From Adhaeribacter rhizoryzae (lineage in GTDB: Bacteria; Bacteroidota; Bacteroidia; Cytophagales; Hymenobacteraceae), in NCBI RefSeq assembly GCF_008629685.1, contig NZ_VWSF01000009.1, positions 124,001 to 188,000 on the forward strand: a stretch of DNA of 64,000 bases, read 5' to 3'. A model generated the notes under the pieces. It ran no database searches. It saw only the letters and a list, made by a program, of their open reading frames with translations, and was not told the origin of the DNA. Positions 35,958 to 44,210 of the stretch are shown here, piece after piece (the first letter of the stretch is position 1; every line of letters begins with the position of its first letter). A program made the position numbers and the translations under genes.

Positions 35958-37433
35958 ATGAGCATTAAGCTTTTTACCATCGGCGACAGCGTTGCCCAGG
36001 GATTTATGTCGGGAGCGGCGGCCCGCACGGATTTAAGTTTTTCTACGCTGCTTGCCCGTAAGCTGAATTTAACCGATTACCAGTACCCAATTTGGGAGGC
36101 GGGCGGCTTGCCTTTAAACATGGAAGATGTATTGCGGGCTTTAAATAAACGGTACGGCAGTAATATTAGCGGGCTGGAGTGGCTAACTTTTTTACCGACG
36201 GTGAATAAGGTAATTGATACCAGCGAAGAATATTACGAGCGCGGACCCGGGCGGGCCAATTTACCTTATCCGGGTAAAGTAAATTATTTCCATAACGTAG
36301 CGGCCCGGGGTTTCGACGTAACCGACTCCTGGAAAGTAACGCCCGAAGTAGCTTGGAATAATATTCAGAACGCCGTGCCGCAAAAGGGCGACGACCAATT
36401 TTTGGCCGTGGCCGATGCCTCGCTTTACCGCACCGCCCTGAAAGTTTTAAGTCCGGCTTTAACCCGCACGGCTACCGGCGCTTTTAAGCAAAATTTTTCG
36501 CAGTTAGATTGGCTGAAGTATCATAGCCAGAAAGAAGGTGTAGAAAATGTATGCTTGTGGCTGGGCGGCAATAATGCGCTGGGCACCATCGTGGATTTAC
36601 AAATCAGGCAAACGCCCGGCGACAAAAGCCCTATTACCAAAACCCACAACGAAAAAGTAGCCAATCGCTGGAACCTCTGGCATCCTACGGATTTTGCCGT
36701 GGAATACGAAGAAATGCTGCAGCGGGTGCATACCATTATGAGTAATCAGTCTGAACAAACCGACTGGAAGGTATTTCTAGGCAACGTGCCGCTGGTAACC
36801 ATTGCGCCGCTGGCCAAAGGTGTTGGCCCCACCACCCACATTCCGGGCAAAGGCACTTATTATAAATATTATACCTACGTACCCTTCGACGAAGATTTTG
36901 CCGTAAAAACCGGTCGCCATTTAAACTTGCAACAGGTGCTGCATATTGACGATTGCATACGCGAGTACAATATTATTATTAACCGCCTGGTAACCCAATT
37001 TAACCAGTTAGCCGGCGGCAAACCGCGTTATTTTGTGGTAGATATTGCGAGTGCACTAGAAAATATGGCCTGGAAACGGAACGATGCGCAACCTACTTAT
37101 GAATTCCCGGAATATTTTAAGTTTGTTTACCCCAAAGTAGATACCAAATATTACCACGCCGACAAAGAAGGGCAGTTAAAGCAGGGCGGCATTTTTAGTC
37201 TGGATGGCGTACACCCCTCGGCTATTGGGCAAGGCCTGGTAGCTACCGAATTTATAAAAGTAATGCGCGCCGCCGGCTTAAACCAACTCACCCCTTTTAC
37301 CGACCAGGAGTGGTCGCAAATATTTAAAAGCGATACTTTGTACTCCCGGCCTATTTCGCTGATGGGTGAAATTTATGAGCATACCGATTTGGCAGAATTT
37401 CTGGTAAAGGCAATCCGGTTTTTACACCGGTAA
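35958..37433 (+). CDS. SGNH/GDSL-like hydrolase, large version
   Basis: 491 aa. Block I is FTIGDSVAQGF (S11 nucleophile), a later WLGGNNALGTI looks like the GxND block III, and FSLDGVHPSAIGQ supplies the D-x-x-H of block V. The middle inserts a long region (about 60-190) rich in aromatic residues. No signal peptide is evident. Typical SGNH enzymes are near 200-250 aa, so this is twice the usual length. Activity may be esterase or lipase, but I cannot fix the substrate. Confidence 0.7.
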   Translation: MSIKLFTIGDSVAQGFMSGAAARTDLSFSTLLARKLNLTDYQYPIWEAGGLPLNMEDVLRALNKRYGSNISGLEWLTFLPTVNKVIDTSEEYYERGPGRANLPYPGKVNYFHNVAARGFDVTDSWKVTPEVAWNNIQNAVPQKGDDQFLAVADASLYRTALKVLSPALTRTATGAFKQNFSQLDWLKYHSQKEGVENVCLWLGGNNALGTIVDLQIRQTPGDKSPITKTHNEKVANRWNLWHPTDFAVEYEEMLQRVHTIMSNQSEQTDWKVFLGNVPLVTIAPLAKGVGPTTHIPGKGTYYKYYTYVPFDEDFAVKTGRHLNLQQVLHIDDCIREYNIIINRLVTQFNQLAGGKPRYFVVDIASALENMAWKRNDAQPTYEFPEYFKFVYPKVDTKYYHADKEGQLKQGGIFSLDGVHPSAIGQGLVATEFIKVMRAAGLNQLTPFTDQEWSQIFKSDTLYSRPISLMGEIYEHTDLAEFLVKAIRFLHR

Positions 37434-37450
37434 GTGCTGTGAGCGGTTAA

Positions 37451-37867
37451 TTATAGAAATGGCAGAAAGAGGGCATAAATTAATAAGCCGCAAGAGGTAA
37501 AAATATAAGCCATAATTAATGCGCCGCCTACCCGACGTTCATCAGAACTTTCATTTTTATAATCAATTAAGGTTTGTTCTATTTGGTGTTGCCGCAACTT
37601 ATACCAGCCGTACACGCCCACCGGAACAGTTACGCCCAAAAAGAATACAATAATGCGGTTAAGCCATTTATCCTGCCATAACAAGGCGCCTAATTGGTTA
37701 TTCACTAACTGAATAAAAATAAAGTACACCGATATAGAATTAAGAATTAACAGCAGTACTAACGTGAAATAGGCCGCGCGTTCGGCACTGGCAGAAATTG
37801 GCCCGGCGGTGTTATTTGCTTCCCGGATGCGGTAATAAAAATAATAGAAGAAGTTAAGCATTGGCAA
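37451..37867 (-). CDS. Hypothetical membrane protein
   Basis: 138 aa with three predicted membrane helices (about 32-55, 70-88, 115-135) and a cytoplasmic basic loop (KLRQHQIEQTLIDYKNESSDERR). The family is unknown to me. The first Met and the MLNFFYYFYYR opening are plausible. It is convergent with the SGNH gene, 17 nt between stops. Confidence 0.6.
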   Translation of the reverse strand: MPMLNFFYYFYYRIREANNTAGPISASAERAAYFTLVLLLILNSISVYFIFIQLVNNQLGALLWQDKWLNRIIVFFLGVTVPVGVYGWYKLRQHQIEQTLIDYKNESSDERRVGGALIMAYIFTSCGLLIYALFLPFL

Positions 37868-38470
37868 TATTGTACGGTTATTGGGCCACTAAACAGCGTA
37901 TTTCTAACGGTTATAATTGCTAATCGGGTTTTATAGAAGAAACGATGCTGCAAGTGCACCTACGTTTAAATGCAGCTAAATGGTTAGGCAACAAAAAAGC
38001 CCGGATAAACCGGGCCTTCCGCTTTCTTTTTCATAGTATATCTTGACCAGGGCAGGTACATTAACCAAGAACTTAGCAACCGTTAATTCAACTTTACCAT
38101 GTTCTTAATATTTCTGGCTAATGCTGTTACAAAGATGTACCGGCCAATTGCCTAAATCAATTTTATTTGGGTAAGCGACCGGATTTTACCGATGAACAAA
38201 CTAAAATCTGTCTTGAACAGCTACTAATGCTGGTTTACCTAATAATGAAGTTGTTTAGTATTTCTGTTTCGAACAGATTTTGGTGCCATTGGTGGTGTTA
38301 TCACCACCAATTCGAAAGCTTCTGCCAAACTACTTGCTGGTGCCTCCGCAGCAAGGGCAAAGGTTCTTCCAATTTAATAATGCTAAACAGCTTCAATTTA
38401 ATATTTGATTAGTCGAGCGACTCACAGCAGTTAAATATCAGCTACAAGCTCAGAAATCACCCAAAATATT
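37868..38470. other. Structured intergenic region, possibly a gene remnant or RNA
   Basis: 603 bp without a credible gene. A minus-strand terminator (37990-38016) opens it. Further in are a 10-bp inverted repeat (ATTGGTGGTG/CACCACCAAT, 38288-38311) and an imperfect one (about 38202-38278, AAAATCTGT/ACAGATTTT). One frame reads DFGAIGGVITTNSKASAKLLAGAS before a stop, which looks coding-like but has in-frame stops upstream, so a decayed gene is possible. Confidence 0.45.
37990..38016 (-). terminator. Minus-strand terminator
   Basis: Read on the minus strand: GCCCGG, 5-nt loop, CCGGGC, then TTTTTTG. The stem is 6 bp but pure GC. It could end the transcript of the serine hydrolase at 38471-39760 or of an unannotated RNA in 38020-38460. 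Confidence 0.65.
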
Positions 38471-39760
38471 TTAAGGCAAATTTAAGTCCGTAATGGCTTG
38501 GTAAACCTGCGCCCGGAATTTATCGCTGAGATTGCCGTAGCTGTTGGGGGTTTTCTGGGTGTATAACAACGCTACAATGCCGTTGGTGGGGTCTACCCAG
38601 TAAGTAGTGCCAAAGTAACCGCCCCAATCAAAACTGCCTTCGGGTATGCCAAACTTAGCCGAACTTTTGGCTGTGGTAATGCCAAAGCCTAAGCCAAATT
38701 TATTATCGCCCTGATTTACTTCGCCAATCTGGTTGGTAGTCATTAGTTTTACCGTAGCCGGGCCAAGTAATCGTTTGCCATTGTATTCGCCGCCATTCAG
38801 GAGCATCTGCAAAAATATAGCGTAATCGTAAGTCGTAGAAGATAAGCCGGCTCCACCCGAAAAATAGGTCCCTTTAACATTTGGATAATCCGGTCCTGCA
38901 CCTAAGCGAGCTTTGGCTTTTATCGTGTTTTTGCCGGCATCTTCGGCGTACAAAATAGCCAAGCGGTTATGTTTTTCGGCGGGCAGATAAAAGTAAGTAT
39001 CTTTCATACCCAGCGGTTCGAAAATCCGCTTCTGAAAATACACGTCCAACGGCTGACCCGATAATATTTCGATGAGATAACCCAGTACATCCGTGCTCAG
39101 GCCATAGGTAAACCGTTCGCCGGGCTGGTGCATTAAGGGCAAAGTGCCCAAGGCATTCATGGCATCGGCGAGTTTAGCGTTGGGCGTACCAATTCCGCTG
39201 GAGATGTGGTGTTTGGCGTAAATAGCACTGGCTTCTTTGGTGCCTATAGCGGGATAACCAATGCCCGAAGTATGGGTAAGCAACTGCCGGATGGTAACTT
39301 CCTGGCGCGCGGGCACGGTGGTAAAACTGCTGTCTTGGGGGTTAAATTTAGCCAGTACCTTTGGGTTGCGGAAAGCTGGAATATATTTAGAAATGGGCTC
39401 GTCTAACAAAAACTTACCTTCTTCATAAAGCATCATCAGGCCAATACTGGTAATGGCTTTGGTTTGGGAAGCAACGCGCATAATGGCATCGCGCTTCAGC
39501 GGCGTTTTGGTATCTGTATCGTTCAGGCCAACGGCTTTGTGGTAAACAATTTTGCCGTTACGCGCAATCAGGGCAATAGCACCCGGCACATAATTTTTAG
39601 CTGCATATTCTTCTAAAACCCGGTCCAGGCGCTGCAGCCTTTCGGTGCTCATACCCACGGTTTCGGGCTTGGCTTCCTGTAATACCGGTGTTTTAATTTT
39701 TTGGGCATAGGTAAAAATAAAACAGCACGAAAAAACCAGCGAAAGTAAAATGTGGCGCAT
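38471..39760 (-). CDS. Exported serine hydrolase (class C beta-lactamase-like fold)
   Basis: 429 aa. Signal peptide ends TYAQ (about residue 20). The S98-Q-T-K101 catalytic SxxK lies in RVASQTKAITSIGLMML, and a YGLST segment supplies the second active-site Tyr. The fold is that of class C beta-lactamases, DD-peptidases and esterases (EstB). Typical members of this type in Bacteroidota act on esters or peptides rather than beta-lactams. It is monocistronic. Confidence 0.88.
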   Translation of the reverse strand: MRHILLSLVFSCCFIFTYAQKIKTPVLQEAKPETVGMSTERLQRLDRVLEEYAAKNYVPGAIALIARNGKIVYHKAVGLNDTDTKTPLKRDAIMRVASQTKAITSIGLMMLYEEGKFLLDEPISKYIPAFRNPKVLAKFNPQDSSFTTVPARQEVTIRQLLTHTSGIGYPAIGTKEASAIYAKHHISSGIGTPNAKLADAMNALGTLPLMHQPGERFTYGLSTDVLGYLIEILSGQPLDVYFQKRIFEPLGMKDTYFYLPAEKHNRLAILYAEDAGKNTIKAKARLGAGPDYPNVKGTYFSGGAGLSSTTYDYAIFLQMLLNGGEYNGKRLLGPATVKLMTTNQIGEVNQGDNKFGLGFGITTAKSSAKFGIPEGSFDWGGYFGTTYWVDPTNGIVALLYTQKTPNSYGNLSDKFRAQVYQAITDLNLP

Positions 39761-40108
39761 AAGCTATTATTTATTTTGATTAGCTAAAGATAGTAAGCCT
39801 AACAGAAATAATTAGCAATATATTACTAGCTCCCGGTATTTAGCTAATAATACAATTTACCATTCCAACCCTGACCGGTTAAAATTTTGAAACTGCTGCA
39901 CCGCTAATATTTATACTGCAGAATATACTAGCCTTAAAAAATTAAAGAAAATTTTATACGCCAGGCAACGGTTTTAAAATGTTGCTTGTCTTACGGGCAA
40001 AACCGCTAATAATGGCAAATACTGTAAAATTTAAAATACCATGATGCATATATAAAAGCTTTAAAACACAACCCGCTCTCATACTAACTAACCTTAAAAA
40101 TAAAACTA
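39761..40108. other. Divergent intergenic region
   Basis: 348 bp, AT-rich, between divergent genes. No repeat family member or clear promoter box recognised. Confidence 0.35.
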
Positions 40109-41098
40109 ATGAAAAAAACACCTTTAATGCTGTCGTTAACCTTAAGACCACTAACGTGGCTGCTGGGCTTTACTTTGTTGTTGGGCGCCTGTCAAGAAGA
40201 CCAAATATTGCCCCGCGAAACGCCAACCAACCAAAATCCCGGAGATACCAACAACCCTGCGGAGCCGGGTAACCCCGTAGAACCAGGCACGCCCAATAAC
40301 CCGAATACGCCGGTCGATCCCAATAATCCGGGTAATGGTCAGCCCGATCCGGGGCAACAGCCCAATCCTATGCCCACCGGTAAATTTGTGCAGCTAAAAT
40401 GGTCTGAACTGGATTTCCAACGCGTAGATTATGATAACAATAATTTAATTACCCGCTACGTGAGCCAATACAACTCCAGCCAAGGCAGCAATGCCGTTAC
40501 AAACTTTACCCAGGAGTTTCATTACGATGCCAATAAGCGGCTAGTGAAACAAACAAGTAATGTTTATGGCAACATATTATTTTTTTACAACGGCAACCAG
40601 CTCGAAAAAGCGATGGAGAACGATAAACTAGATCGACCGCTGAAGGAATATTATTTTACTTTCAGAACAGACGGCAAATTAGAATCGCGGTTAACGTATA
40701 AAGTAGACCTGAACAATAATAAAACAGAATATCAGAAGCAGGTTTATAAATACGATACGCGGGGAAACCTGGTAATTTTGGAAGATTATTTTAAAAATCC
40801 TGCTACTAACCGGCTGGAGCTTTCTACCAGGTTCTTTTTCGAGGATTTTGACGATAAAAAAGCGGCCATTCCTTTCTTGGCCACATACCCGTACCTGCCG
40901 CAGTTTACGGCCTGGGTTAATAACCCCAGAGTAAAATATGCCCGTAATAAAGATGGCTACGAACTGTCGGGGCGGGAACGCTACGGTTACACCTATAATA
41001 CTGATGGTTTTCCAGGCAGCCAAATCAGGTCAACGGTTATTGGCAATGGCCGTCCGGATGTAACTTTTACCGGTAATTATATTTATAACTTTAACTAA
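40109..41098 (+). CDS. Lipoprotein with Pro/Asn/Gly-rich linker and YD-like repeats
   Basis: 329 aa. Lipobox LLGAC (about residue 28) followed by QEDQ. A low-complexity linker (about 38-90) is made of NP/EP/DP units such as PGNPVEPGTPNNPNTPVDP. The C-terminal 230 residues show a repeated strand pattern (EFHYDANKRLVKQTSN, QVYKYDTRGNLVILEDY, ERYGYTYNTDGFPGS), like degenerate YD/RHS strands. The 259-aa lipoprotein at 62853 has the same design without the linker. Probably surface exposed; function unknown. Confidence 0.72.
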   Translation: MKKTPLMLSLTLRPLTWLLGFTLLLGACQEDQILPRETPTNQNPGDTNNPAEPGNPVEPGTPNNPNTPVDPNNPGNGQPDPGQQPNPMPTGKFVQLKWSELDFQRVDYDNNNLITRYVSQYNSSQGSNAVTNFTQEFHYDANKRLVKQTSNVYGNILFFYNGNQLEKAMENDKLDRPLKEYYFTFRTDGKLESRLTYKVDLNNNKTEYQKQVYKYDTRGNLVILEDYFKNPATNRLELSTRFFFEDFDDKKAAIPFLATYPYLPQFTAWVNNPRVKYARNKDGYELSGRERYGYTYNTDGFPGSQIRSTVIGNGRPDVTFTGNYIYNFN

Positions 41099-41146
41099 CA
41101 GGTTAAAACGTACAATCTGTTACGCTAAAGCATAATTCAAATATTT

Positions 41147-41185
41147 AAAGCACAAGCAGCAATCATCGCCGGCTTGTGCTTTTTA
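41147..41185 (+). terminator. Rho-independent terminator
   Basis: 11-bp stem AAAGCACAAGC (41147-41157) with GCTTGTGCTTT (41172-41182), 14-nt loop, followed by TTTA. It closes the 40109-41098 transcript. Confidence 0.82.
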
Positions 41186-41294
41186 TTATATTAAACTCTC
41201 TAAAATATTCCTTCTGTTTCGATAAGTGTTTTATATAGCTTTACCTGACGTTACGCAACAATTGTGGGAATATTAATTCTTAGCATCTCCAATT

Positions 41295-41363
41295 CAAACC
41301 TGTCATTCAGGAAGAAACTATTTGGCTGCCTGCTAAATAGTTTCCTCCTGAATGACAGGTTTG
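41295..41363. repeat. 29-bp inverted repeat with conserved 11-nt loop (repeat family, copy 2)
   Basis: Arms 41295-41323 and 41335-41363 match at 28 of 29 positions. Read on the minus strand the loop is AGCAGGCAGCC, against AGCAGATAGCC in the element at 14619-14697. Both arms contain GTCATTC, and the position and distance from the loop agree in the two copies. Confidence 0.9.
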
Positions 41364-41562
41364 GGTTTCTTGAACCTATACTTTTTAAAATATTGTGTAA
41401 CATCAATTACCTAATATAAGGATCAAATAAAAATTACTGCTAGAAAACGTCACTTCTACTCCCTGAATACGCTTGCTTTTCAAAGCATAATATTATTAGC
41501 TCCTGTTCAGAATATAATCTTTATGCAGGTATATTTTCTGCTTCAAATATTCTGTAATAAGT

Positions 41563-41570
41563 TATCTTTG
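41563..41570 (+). promoter_or_regulatory. Bacteroidota-type -7 promoter element
   Basis: TATCTTTG fits TAnnTTTG exactly and lies 28 nt before the TetR start at 41599. No clear -33 TTG element stands at the expected distance, so strength is uncertain. Confidence 0.55.
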
Positions 41571-41598
41571 TGTTCCCCAAAGAACGCACCGCTGCTGC

Positions 41599-42210
41599 AT
41601 GACACTGAAAGAAACCATTATCCAGGAAGCACTTACTCTTTTTCAACGCGAGGGCCTGGAAAATATATCCGAATCTTATCTGCTAAACAAACTGGATATT
41701 TCGCAGGCTACTTTCCGCGAAATTTTCAAGAGCATTCCGGATTTAGTAAACCAGGTAATAGAATATGATTTACAGGTACAACGGAACGAACACGTAAAAC
41801 TATTAAGCAATTCGCCGAATGCGGTAGAAGATATTATGCGTTTGCTGGTGCAAGGTATAAACCAGGTAAAAAGAATAAATCCGTTGTATTATTTGCACCT
41901 GCAGCAAAATTTCCCGCAAGCCTGGCAAATAGGTATCGCGCATTTATACTCTTATTCTTACCCGCAAATTCATGGCATTATTAATAAAGGCGTTTTAGAA
42001 GCTAATTTCCGGAAAGATATAAATATACCGCTGGTTACTAAAATTATTATGGAGCAACTCAATATGCTGCTTAATCCGGGTTTGTTTCCGCCTGAAAGGT
42101 ATAATTTAGCCGAGGTATTCCGGAGCATTTTTTTGTATTATCTGCGCGGTCTATGCACCGATATTGGGGCCCGCCAAGCCGAGAACTTTTTTGCCCATAA
42201 CCAGATTTAG
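41599..42210 (+). CDS. TetR/AcrR-family transcriptional regulator
   Basis: 203 aa. The N-terminal HTH follows the TetR pattern: LKETIIQEALTLFQREGLEN, then LLNKLDISQATFREIFKSIP (split: the recognition helix is TFREIFKS). The C-terminal domain is helical and variable (ligand-binding), ending in a hydrophobic helix. No adjacent transporter or enzyme gene is cotranscribed, so its target is unclear. It is followed by a strong bidirectional terminator. Confidence 0.82.
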   Translation: MTLKETIIQEALTLFQREGLENISESYLLNKLDISQATFREIFKSIPDLVNQVIEYDLQVQRNEHVKLLSNSPNAVEDIMRLLVQGINQVKRINPLYYLHLQQNFPQAWQIGIAHLYSYSYPQIHGIINKGVLEANFRKDINIPLVTKIIMEQLNMLLNPGLFPPERYNLAEVFRSIFLYYLRGLCTDIGARQAENFFAHNQI

Positions 42211-42231
42211 CCTAATACCAATAACCATAAA

Positions 42232-42272
42232 AAAAGCCGGTTGATAAGTCTTTAACTTACTAACCGGCTTTT
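42232..42272. terminator. Bidirectional terminator
   Basis: 11-bp stem AAAAGCCGGTT (42232-42242) with AACCGGCTTTT (42262-42272) around a 19-nt loop; A-rich on the left, T-rich on the right. It separates the TetR gene from the convergent DUF6952 gene. Confidence 0.85.
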
Positions 42273-42289
42273 AATTTATTGTTACTTAT

Positions 42290-42532
42290 TTAATTTATCG
42301 AAACGCGTACTTTTTGGGTAAATTCCCGTAGGGCAGTTTTAAAATCAGTGCTGTGGTCTTGCATGTGGTTCAGAATCCAGATGGCGCCAAATACGTGGGT
42401 GAGCTGCTCGCCTTCGTCGGCGCCTTCAATTTCAAAATCCGGCTGTTGTTCTTCCAGCAGCTGTTCCTCGGCGTGCCGCAACGACTCTATGGTTTGCGTT
42501 TCTACTAACTTTTTAATAGCTGGTATTTTCAT
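42290..42532 (-). CDS. DUF6952-family small protein
   Basis: 80 aa. MKIPAIKKLVETQTIESL, then a Glu-rich helix AEEQLLEEQQPDFEIEG, DEGEQLTHVFGAIWI and LNHMQDHSTDFKTAL. I recall this as DUF6952, often beside a thioredoxin gene in Bacteroidota, which is what is seen here: the thioredoxin gene ends 4 nt upstream. It may be a partner or regulator of the thioredoxin. Confidence 0.72.
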   Translation of the reverse strand: MKIPAIKKLVETQTIESLRHAEEQLLEEQQPDFEIEGADEGEQLTHVFGAIWILNHMQDHSTDFKTALREFTQKVRVSIN

Positions 42533-42536
42533 AAGC

Positions 42537-42854
42537 TTAGTTCAGTTTGTTAATTAGGTTTACCACGGCTTCTTCTTTGCTGGCCGCTACGGTATCTACC
42601 AATGTACCGTTTTTAAACACCGCAAAAAAAGGCAGGTTGGTTACGCCGGCGGCTTTGCGGGCTTCCGGGCTTACTTCAGCGTTTACATCTAAAAAGGCAA
42701 TACCGCTAAACTGCTCGTTATCGGACATACGCTTGAACTTAGGCGAAAACAAACGGCAATTGCCGCACCAGTCGGCGTAATATTTAACTACTACTTTTTC
42801 GTTTTGCGCCAGAATATTATTAAAATCAGAATCGGTTGCTTGAATAACTGCCAT
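42537..42854 (-). CDS. Thioredoxin-family protein with CGNC active site
   Basis: 105 aa. The active site is YADWCGNCRLF (C30, C33), with a thioredoxin fold around it: VVKYYADW and FLDVNAEVSPEARKAAGV. The usual thioredoxin motif is CGPC; the Asn in place of Pro may change redox potential. The cis-proline region is NLPFFAVFKNG. No signal peptide, so cytoplasmic. Cotranscribed with the DUF6952 gene. Confidence 0.88.
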   Translation of the reverse strand: MAVIQATDSDFNNILAQNEKVVVKYYADWCGNCRLFSPKFKRMSDNEQFSGIAFLDVNAEVSPEARKAAGVTNLPFFAVFKNGTLVDTVAASKEEAVVNLINKLN

Positions 42855-43408
42855 AATAATTTATGTGTTTGTACTTAACAATTTGGCCGCAAAATTAAGA
42901 AATATTTATAAGATGCGCTATAATACCGCAAAATGCACAAACATAATTGCTTGATATTAAATGTATCTTAACAAATAAATATTCTAACAAAGATAATATG
43001 CAAGCAATGCACCTCTGTCGCGCGTAGCGCTAACGGTTTTGTTATGCGTAGAGTTAGCGCAGCGCTCTACGCATTTTTAGGAAAACCAATCTCCGATTGG
43101 CGTATCTGGTTATTAAAAATTAAGAAGTACCAGACTTAGTAATTTGCAGTAGAAGTGGCAAAATAAAGACGAGCTTGATTTATTAAACAGCAGATACTTG
43201 GAGCGTATCGTATGGGCATTACCAATATCTATAGTTAATATGTAAAGTTTTCTGTTATACGCCAATCGGGAGATTGGCTTTCCGGAAAATGCGTAGAGCG
43301 CTGCGCTAACTCTACGCATAACAAACTGTTAGCCTATCCGCTACGCACTTTTAAGAATATTTGTACGCCTATGAATAACGCTTTACCATGCGCTTGCAGA
43401 AGCCTTAA
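42855..43408. other. Intergenic region holding the compound inverted repeat
   Basis: 554 bp; 43023-43346 is occupied by a long inverted repeat, the rest is AT-rich and empty. Confidence 0.5.
43023..43346. repeat. 324-bp compound inverted-repeat element (MITE-like)
   Basis: Imperfect arms of about 83-90 nt (43023-43105 and 43257-43346) enclose an AT-rich centre of about 150 bp. Within each arm TGCGTAGAG and CTCTACGCA form a hairpin with loop TTAGCGCAGCG, and CCAATC/GATTGG a second one. The first loop resembles that of the 10908 element. No transposase is present, so it would be non-autonomous. Confidence 0.8.
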
Positions 43409-44041
43409 CTATTGCATCTGTAAACTTCTGCGACTGCGGCGACTCAGGCTTTCCAGAATAGTTTGGCGTTTGAGTTTAATTTGCCAACTGCCAATTGCTG
43501 CATTCGCTTTAAAACCCACGGCCTTAAAACCCGGCGAGGATTGTTGTAGTTCGGCGAGCGTTGCCGGCGCAACCTCCTGCCCTACCGTTCCGTGGCATTT
43601 AAGACAAGCGGCCTGGTTTATAAAAACACCTTTGGTATAAAGTATTTCGGTTTGCCCGCTGGTTTTTACCTGCGCCGAATCCGGCGAATTTACAGGCAGT
43701 TTCTGACCGGTACGGGCTACCGTAATGTTATATTTTTGGGCAATGGCTTGAACTTCGGGGTATTGCTGGGGCGGGTAATTTTTAAGGGCGGCCACAGTGC
43801 CACCGGCTTCAAATGCAGCAGTAAGGCGTACGTGCAGCAAACTATCGGCAATATTAACCAGGCTGTCGCCTATATGCCGGGCTTGGGCTTCTACCTGAGC
43901 GGGTGTGATGCGTTTAACTTTGTGCATTTCGGCTTCCGCTTCCAGTTGCTTCCGTACGGTTAAAGGCTCGGGCCGGTAAAAGAGCAGGAAGCCCAGTAAC
44001 AATGCCAGAAAAATAGCCGCCGCCCAGATTATTTTACGCAT
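43409..44041 (-). CDS. DUF3365 (Tll0287-like) single c-type haem protein
   Basis: 210 aa. An N-terminal anchor/signal helix (about 4-24) precedes a PAS-like domain and one CLKCH haem site (ACLKCHGTVG) near residue 148. Segments TPAQVEAQARHIGDSLV and ARTGQKLPVNSPDSAQV are the expected surroundings. Such proteins sense redox or gas and may act with a kinase; none is adjacent. It is monocistronic. Confidence 0.82.
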   Translation of the reverse strand: MRKIIWAAAIFLALLLGFLLFYRPEPLTVRKQLEAEAEMHKVKRITPAQVEAQARHIGDSLVNIADSLLHVRLTAAFEAGGTVAALKNYPPQQYPEVQAIAQKYNITVARTGQKLPVNSPDSAQVKTSGQTEILYTKGVFINQAACLKCHGTVGQEVAPATLAELQQSSPGFKAVGFKANAAIGSWQIKLKRQTILESLSRRSRRSLQMQ

Positions 44042-44177
44042 ACCATTTAATATTTTAGTAATAAGGCTGCAAGTTAAAAAGCCTGCTCTGATTTAGACTA
44101 AAACCCGCCTAATATTCGTATAGCAAAAACCTATTCTGCTGCAAAGCAACTTATAAGCAAACACAAATGTTATTTAT

Positions 44178-44185
44178 TATCTTTG
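44178..44185 (+). promoter_or_regulatory. Bacteroidota-type -7 promoter element of prfA
   Basis: TATCTTTG, an exact TAnnTTTG match 25 nt before the prfA ATG (44211). The spacer and -33 region are AT-rich with no clear TTTG, so the call rests on the -7 box. Confidence 0.6.
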
Positions 44186-44210
44186 TAGTTTAAACCCAAG
44201 TTTTGAAGAA

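Larger units (their letters stand above)
41099..41598. other. Intergenic region with terminator and palindrome
   Basis: 500 bp holding the terminator at 41147-41185, the inverted repeat at 41295-41363 and the -7 element at 41563-41570; otherwise no gene. Confidence 0.5.

Noticed and set aside
38167..38412. 81-codon plus-strand open frame
   Set aside because: Cys/Trp-rich composition and no recognisable domain; another frame looks better but has stops upstream.
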